From a virus: DNA of 48,789 nt. The notes under the pieces are model-generated. The model did not search any database. It was not told the DNA's origin and saw only the letters and a program-made list of their open reading frames with translations. Below are positions 45,398 to 48,789 of the stretch, piece after piece; position 1 is the stretch's first letter; each line of letters begins with the position of its first letter. The stretch is from IMG/VR virus record IMGVR_UViG_3300046009_006755, positions 1 through 48,789 of that record; one strand, 5' to 3'. The position numbers were made by a program, and so were the translations under genes.

Positions 45398-47022
45398 AGG
45401 AAGAAGATTTCGGGGGTGCCGCTCGGCTGTTGCTCGGCACCCATCCAGCAGGCGATGCCTTCACACAACGCCACGATGCCGTCGATTCGCTCGGTGCTGT
45501 TCGCTTTGCTCGGGTACACGTTGCCGTGCCGGTCTTCGGCCACGGCACAGTTCGATGCGTTCCACGAGAGCACCGGATGCCCGGCGTGCCGGGCTTTGCC
45601 GGCGAGCACAAGGGCATCCAGTGATCGCAGGGGGGCCGACATCGCGCGGCCTCCCTGCGGATATCCAACCACTTCCACCCCATCCCCTTGCAGCATGTTC
45701 GCCAGCATCTGCCCGTTGAACTTCAAATCCACGGCCAGTTTCCGCACGCGGTACTGATCGCAGATCTGCGATATGTCGCGATGCAGAACCGTGTAGTCGG
45801 TCACGTTTCCATCGGTCACGCGGATGTGCCCGTCGCGAATCCACCCGAGATAGTCCACCTTGTCACGCTGGGCTCGCTCGGCTGCGTTCGACTCTGGAAT
45901 CCAGAAGAACGGCAGGATGTCGAGGGAGTTGTCGGACGGGTCCGGGCAGACGAGCACCAGGGCGGTGAGGTCATACGTGCTCGCAAGATCAAGCCCGGCG
46001 TACACCGGGCGGTCGCCGAACTCACGCAGCGAGCCGCCGCACGCGGCCCACGCATCCGGCTTGAAGAACCTCGTGTCTTGGGTTGTCCAAACATTCAACC
46101 GATATCTCAAAAAAGAATTCAATTTTGTCGGCGACTGCTCCGCTTCTCGAGCGTCGGCGGCGAATGAATCCTCGGTGATCGTCTGCCCCAGTGACGGGTT
46201 CGCGATCTTCCAGACTTTCGGCGTCTTCCACGTGCCGTCGGTCGCACAGTCAGGCGGGGCGGCGTAGATGCACCCGAAGAACGTCGGGTCAAACGCAGGG
46301 TCGGCGATGCACTTCTCCGCGTAGGCGTGCTGCTCCCAGCAGATCGACTTGCGGTCGAAGCCCGCTGTCGTGATCGACAGGATGAGCGGCTGCCGCCGGG
46401 CCGCGCCACCGTAGCGGAGAGCATCCCAGAGCCGCCGGTCACGCTGGGCATGGAGCTCGTCGAAGAGGAGCATGTGGATGTTCAGACCTTCAGCCCGGAA
46501 CGCGTCGGCGGAGAGCACCCGATAGAAGGAGTTCGTGGTGCGGTCGATGATCGTCTTCCGCGAGTCGATCACCTCGAGCCGCTTCGACAGGGCCGGCGAC
46601 GAGCGAACCATCGACGCCGCCTCGCGGTAGATGATTCCGGCTTGCTCGCGATCACAGGCGGCACCGTAGATCTCCGCCCCCGGCTCGCCGTCGGCGACCA
46701 GGCCGTAGAGGGCAATGCCGGCGAGCGTGGTGCTCTTCCCCATCTTTTTGGGCAATTCGATGTATCCGACCCGATACTGCCGCGTGGTGTCTGGCTTCAC
46801 CCGGCCGAACAGGTTGCCGAGCACATGCTTCTGCCACGGCATGAGCGTGAAAGCCTGCCCGGCCGCTTGCCCCTTGCTGTGTCGCAAGATGCTCTGAAAG
46901 AAGTCGAAGACCGTCTCGGCCTTCGTGTCGGTGATCTTCGGCAAGACGCCAGATTTCTCAGCCGCTTTGATGGCGGGCGAAGAAATCTGCCAAGTCGTCG
47001 ACGGGCTTTTCTTTCGCGGCAC
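45394..47022 (-). CDS. terL: Large terminase subunit
   Basis: A 542-residue HK97-type TerL. ATPase: VGYIELPKKMGKSTTLAG (Walker A with a variant KKMGKST), HMLLFDELHAQ (Walker B). Nuclease: YAGLDLASTYDLTALVLV and RKLAVDLKFNGQM (metal-binding aspartates). Packages and cuts phage DNA at the portal. GTG start at 47022 with AGGAG 8 bases upstream; 65-base overlap with TerS. Length as expected. Confidence 0.93.
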   Translation of the reverse strand: MPRKKSPSTTWQISSPAIKAAEKSGVLPKITDTKAETVFDFFQSILRHSKGQAAGQAFTLMPWQKHVLGNLFGRVKPDTTRQYRVGYIELPKKMGKSTTLAGIALYGLVADGEPGAEIYGAACDREQAGIIYREAASMVRSSPALSKRLEVIDSRKTIIDRTTNSFYRVLSADAFRAEGLNIHMLLFDELHAQRDRRLWDALRYGGAARRQPLILSITTAGFDRKSICWEQHAYAEKCIADPAFDPTFFGCIYAAPPDCATDGTWKTPKVWKIANPSLGQTITEDSFAADAREAEQSPTKLNSFLRYRLNVWTTQDTRFFKPDAWAACGGSLREFGDRPVYAGLDLASTYDLTALVLVCPDPSDNSLDILPFFWIPESNAAERAQRDKVDYLGWIRDGHIRVTDGNVTDYTVLHRDISQICDQYRVRKLAVDLKFNGQMLANMLQGDGVEVVGYPQGGRAMSAPLRSLDALVLAGKARHAGHPVLSWNASNCAVAEDRHGNVYPSKANSTERIDGIVALCEGIACWMGAEQQPSGTPEIFFL

Positions 47023-47446
47023 TCAATCCGCTCCTGGCTGATGGCGTCAGCCCGAACTCTTGCTCGATTCGCAGCATCGACGCGGCCAGCTTCGACAGCA
47101 TCGTCGCGGCCGGCGTCGATTGCATGTACTTCACCTTACCGGCATCGTCACGGATCACGAGCACATCAAGCCCGCGACGGCACTGGTCGAGGTACTTCAC
47201 AAACTGCTCGTGCATCGTGCAGTAGCGGGCAATCGTGTCTACATCGGCATTCGTCATCACGCCCATGCCGATGAGTTTCGGCACGACGTTGTCCCACTTC
47301 TCGCGGGCAACGCCCGTCACCCACCCAGGCGGCGCGATGTCATCGCTTGGCGGTTTTGGTTCGTTGTGGTTGAGGGGCTTTTTGCCTGGGTTGCCCTTGG
47401 CTATCTTCAGGATCGTCGGCTCTTTGCGTGGCCCTCGCTTGCCCAT
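46958..47446 (-). CDS. terS: Small terminase subunit, P27 family
   Basis: A 162-residue protein: MGKRGPRKEPTILKIAKGNPGKKPLNHNEPKPP is the standard start of P27-family small terminases, with PPGWVTGVAREKWDNVVPKLIGMGVMTNADVDTIARYCTMHEQF following. It binds the packaging site and starts DNA packaging with TerL. The gene lies inside the 3' end of the ParB-methyltransferase gene by 107 bases and overlaps TerL by 65 bases. Call firm. Confidence 0.92.
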   Translation of the reverse strand: MGKRGPRKEPTILKIAKGNPGKKPLNHNEPKPPSDDIAPPGWVTGVAREKWDNVVPKLIGMGVMTNADVDTIARYCTMHEQFVKYLDQCRRGLDVLVIRDDAGKVKYMQSTPAATMLSKLAASMLRIEQEFGLTPSARSGLSAAKEKPVDDLADFFARHQSG

Positions 47447-48695
47447 TGGATGCCTCCAGTTCTGCCTTCTTGCCGGTCAGCGTTTCCCACCGCTTCACGA
47501 TCACGTCACAGTAGGCCGGGCTGATCTCCATGCCGTAGCACTTGCGGCCCAGCTGCTCGGCGGCGATGAGCGTGGTGCCGGTTCCGCAAAACGGTTCATA
47601 AACGCTCTTCGATTGGTCGCATAGCGTCTGCATCACCCAAGCGGGAACGTGTAGGGGCATGGTGGCCGCATGGATGTCTGAAAACTCGTTTCCTCTTTGC
47701 GGAGGCGCGACATAGACACTCTGGACGGTGCCTTGCCACGACGAGAGCGGGACGGCCCTCGACGCGCCATTGCTGGCGGCGAAGATAATCATCCACTCGT
47801 AACGCGACGCCATGACGCCTGCCGCCATCTGCGGTGCGGCGTGGCCTTTGTCCCAAGTGGCGACATCAACAAGCCTGCCCGCGTTGTCTGCGATAAACCG
47901 GACCAGGTCTCGCTTGTTTCCGGCCAGTGGCTGCACGTTGACAACCCACACATCCGAAACAGCCGTATCGCTCGCAGCGAACCATGCGGACATCAGTCCG
48001 GCCCACTCGGCGGCGTTGTCTTCGTGATCATCGTATGGGTTCCCGCTTGCTGCCATCTTTTTGTTGCCAGACAACGCGACGGACTTTCCCAGTCCATACG
48101 GCGGCGACGTGAAACACAAATCTGCCTTCGCCCCAGCCATCAGCCGCCCCACGTCATCAGCCTTAGTCGAGTCGCCGCAGAGCAGTCGGTGATCTCCGAG
48201 AATCCAGAGGTCGCCCGGCCTCGTGATCGGATCGACTGGCGGCTCTGGCACCTCGTCTTCGACGATCTCCTTGTCGCCGTCCTGGTAGAGCTCGGCGGCC
48301 TCGGCCAGGTCCGCGTACATCTGCTGGAGCCCTTCGCTCCCGGTATCCACCTCGCGGAGCAAGGCGTCAAGAGCCTGCACATTCGTCTCGGCCAACGCCG
48401 CAAGCGGATCGAGCGACAGGAGGAGCTTGTCGGCCTCGGCTTCGTTTATGTCGAGGATGAGAACCGGAACCTCTTGCTCGGGCGTGGTCTCGGCCCGAAG
48501 GTGCCCGTCCACCAGCATCAGCGAGCCGTCGGGCAGTTCGCGGGCGAGCAAGGCGTCGGCGTAGCCAACTTCCGCCAGGATGCCACGCAGGGCGTCCTGT
48601 TGCGCCTTGGGGTGCGTTCGCCAGTTCCTCGGGTTCGGAGCCAGTTCCGACGCTTTGACCGTGCGGAGGGCTTTGACGCGGTTGCGGATGTTCAT
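47340..48695 (-). CDS. ParB-like nuclease domain fused to DNA methyltransferase
   Basis: A 451-residue protein. N-terminal ParB/Srx-like domain (VKASELAPNPRNWRTHPKAQQDAL, LPDGSLMLVDGHLRAE, VLILDINEAEADKLLLSLD). Then a beta-class amino-methyltransferase: CFTSPPYGLGKS (motif IV, TSPPY), later SVYEPFCGTGTTLIAAEQLGRKCYGMEISPAYCDVIVKRWE (motif I, X). Ends in a basic, Gln-rich tail. Methylates adenine N6 or cytosine N4. Fusions of this kind are common beside terminase genes of phages. Only the last gene before the right end. Confidence 0.88.
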   Translation of the reverse strand: MNIRNRVKALRTVKASELAPNPRNWRTHPKAQQDALRGILAEVGYADALLARELPDGSLMLVDGHLRAETTPEQEVPVLILDINEAEADKLLLSLDPLAALAETNVQALDALLREVDTGSEGLQQMYADLAEAAELYQDGDKEIVEDEVPEPPVDPITRPGDLWILGDHRLLCGDSTKADDVGRLMAGAKADLCFTSPPYGLGKSVALSGNKKMAASGNPYDDHEDNAAEWAGLMSAWFAASDTAVSDVWVVNVQPLAGNKRDLVRFIADNAGRLVDVATWDKGHAAPQMAAGVMASRYEWMIIFAASNGASRAVPLSSWQGTVQSVYVAPPQRGNEFSDIHAATMPLHVPAWVMQTLCDQSKSVYEPFCGTGTTLIAAEQLGRKCYGMEISPAYCDVIVKRWETLTGKKAELEASNGQARATQRADDPEDSQGQPRQKAPQPQRTKTAKR

Positions 48696-48789
48696 TGTGG
48701 CATGCCTGCTTTTTTGGCTGGAAAAACGGAGTATCCCCCCCTAGTCAAAACCTTCGGCCGCTCGCGTGCCTTAGGACTGTTGTCTCCAT
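48696..48789. other. Noncoding right end; possible packaging-site half
   Basis: No ORF. The 94 bases include a T-run near 48709-48716, GTATCCCCCCCTAGTCAAAACC and the terminal AGGACTGTTGTCTCCAT. AGGACTGTTG recurs near the left end, and the C-run/CTAGTCAAAACC part forms an imperfect inverted counterpart to GGTTTTCCCTAG and GAGGGGGTAT at 1-60. Upstream of the methyltransferase ATG only a weak AGG ribosome site is visible. Confidence 0.35.

Noticed and set aside
44099-45757. A 552-codon plus-strand open frame opposite the portal and terminase genes
   Set aside because: Same shadow pattern; it crosses two real genes and has no domain or regulatory signals.
1-48789. CRISPR arrays, rRNA, tRNA genes, transposases and reverse transcriptase (retron or diversity-generating element)
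   Set aside because: No regularly spaced repeats, no cloverleaf-like sequence, no DDE or RT motifs (such as xxDD) were found by eye. A tRNAscan, Infernal or HMM run could still detect something missed.

Overview
The window looks like a nearly complete or complete temperate, HK97-like, tailed phage genome (siphovirus type), either as a virion or circular contig or as an excised prophage. It is GC-rich by eye. Almost every gene lies on the minus strand. The only convincing plus-strand gene is the tyrosine integrase at 25437-26342. The packaging module is cut by the window ends: HNH genes sit at the far left and the small and large terminase genes at the far right. This is what a circularly permuted or circular genome opened near its packaging site would give. 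The host is not identified by any single gene. The tail-fibre-like protein, the small secreted cysteine protein and the exported trypsin-like protease look to me like proteins of Planctomycetes and their phages. That is recalled family resemblance, not a search result.

Layout, following transcription (minus strand, right to left, joined across the ends). A control region at 23900-25420 holds several promoter-like sites, a repeated operator-like element, a small DNA-binding protein and the divergent integrase. Next come early and replication genes (25257 down to about 13871): tiny ORFs, a RecA/Sak4-like ATPase with a partner carrying an SSB-like tip, HNH nucleases, a primase-helicase, a winged-helix initiator whose own gene contains an iteron cluster (candidate origin), a LexA-type DNA-binding domain, a DNA polymerase sliding clamp and a RusA resolvase. 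Between clamp and RusA lie an exported trypsin-like protease, an acetyltransferase and a small exported protein.

An unusual glycan cassette follows (13871 down to 8176): a methyltransferase, an RmlD-like reductase, a CgeB-like glycosyltransferase, a cobalamin-type radical SAM enzyme, an RmlC-like epimerase and two GT-A glycosyltransferases. It runs without a break into a tightly overlapping lysis-like block (about 7806 down to 4663) with small membrane proteins, a lipoprotein and a papain-like cysteine peptidase. A tail-fibre-like protein, a cytosine-C5 methyltransferase and HNH proteins come next.

Across the ends come a ParB-methyltransferase fusion, TerS, TerL, portal, prohead protease and major capsid protein. 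A decoration-like protein and a clear rho-independent terminator (40312-40353) follow, then a second, isolated glycosyltransferase, connector and tail-completion genes, and tail proteins. The tail chaperone pair carries a canonical GGGAAAA -1 frameshift site. After it come an 1148-residue tape measure and cysteine-rich distal tail proteins. A small set of enzymes (HExxH protein, metallophosphoesterase, DUF1599/Nmad1 protein) ends at a terminator-like hairpin convergent with the integrase.

Working model: lysogeny is governed by the 24-25 kb control region; replication starts inside the initiator gene; and the phage carries a sugar-nucleotide and glycosyltransferase set that could remodel the host surface or decorate the virion. 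All functional calls come from motifs and context read by eye; no database search was run.
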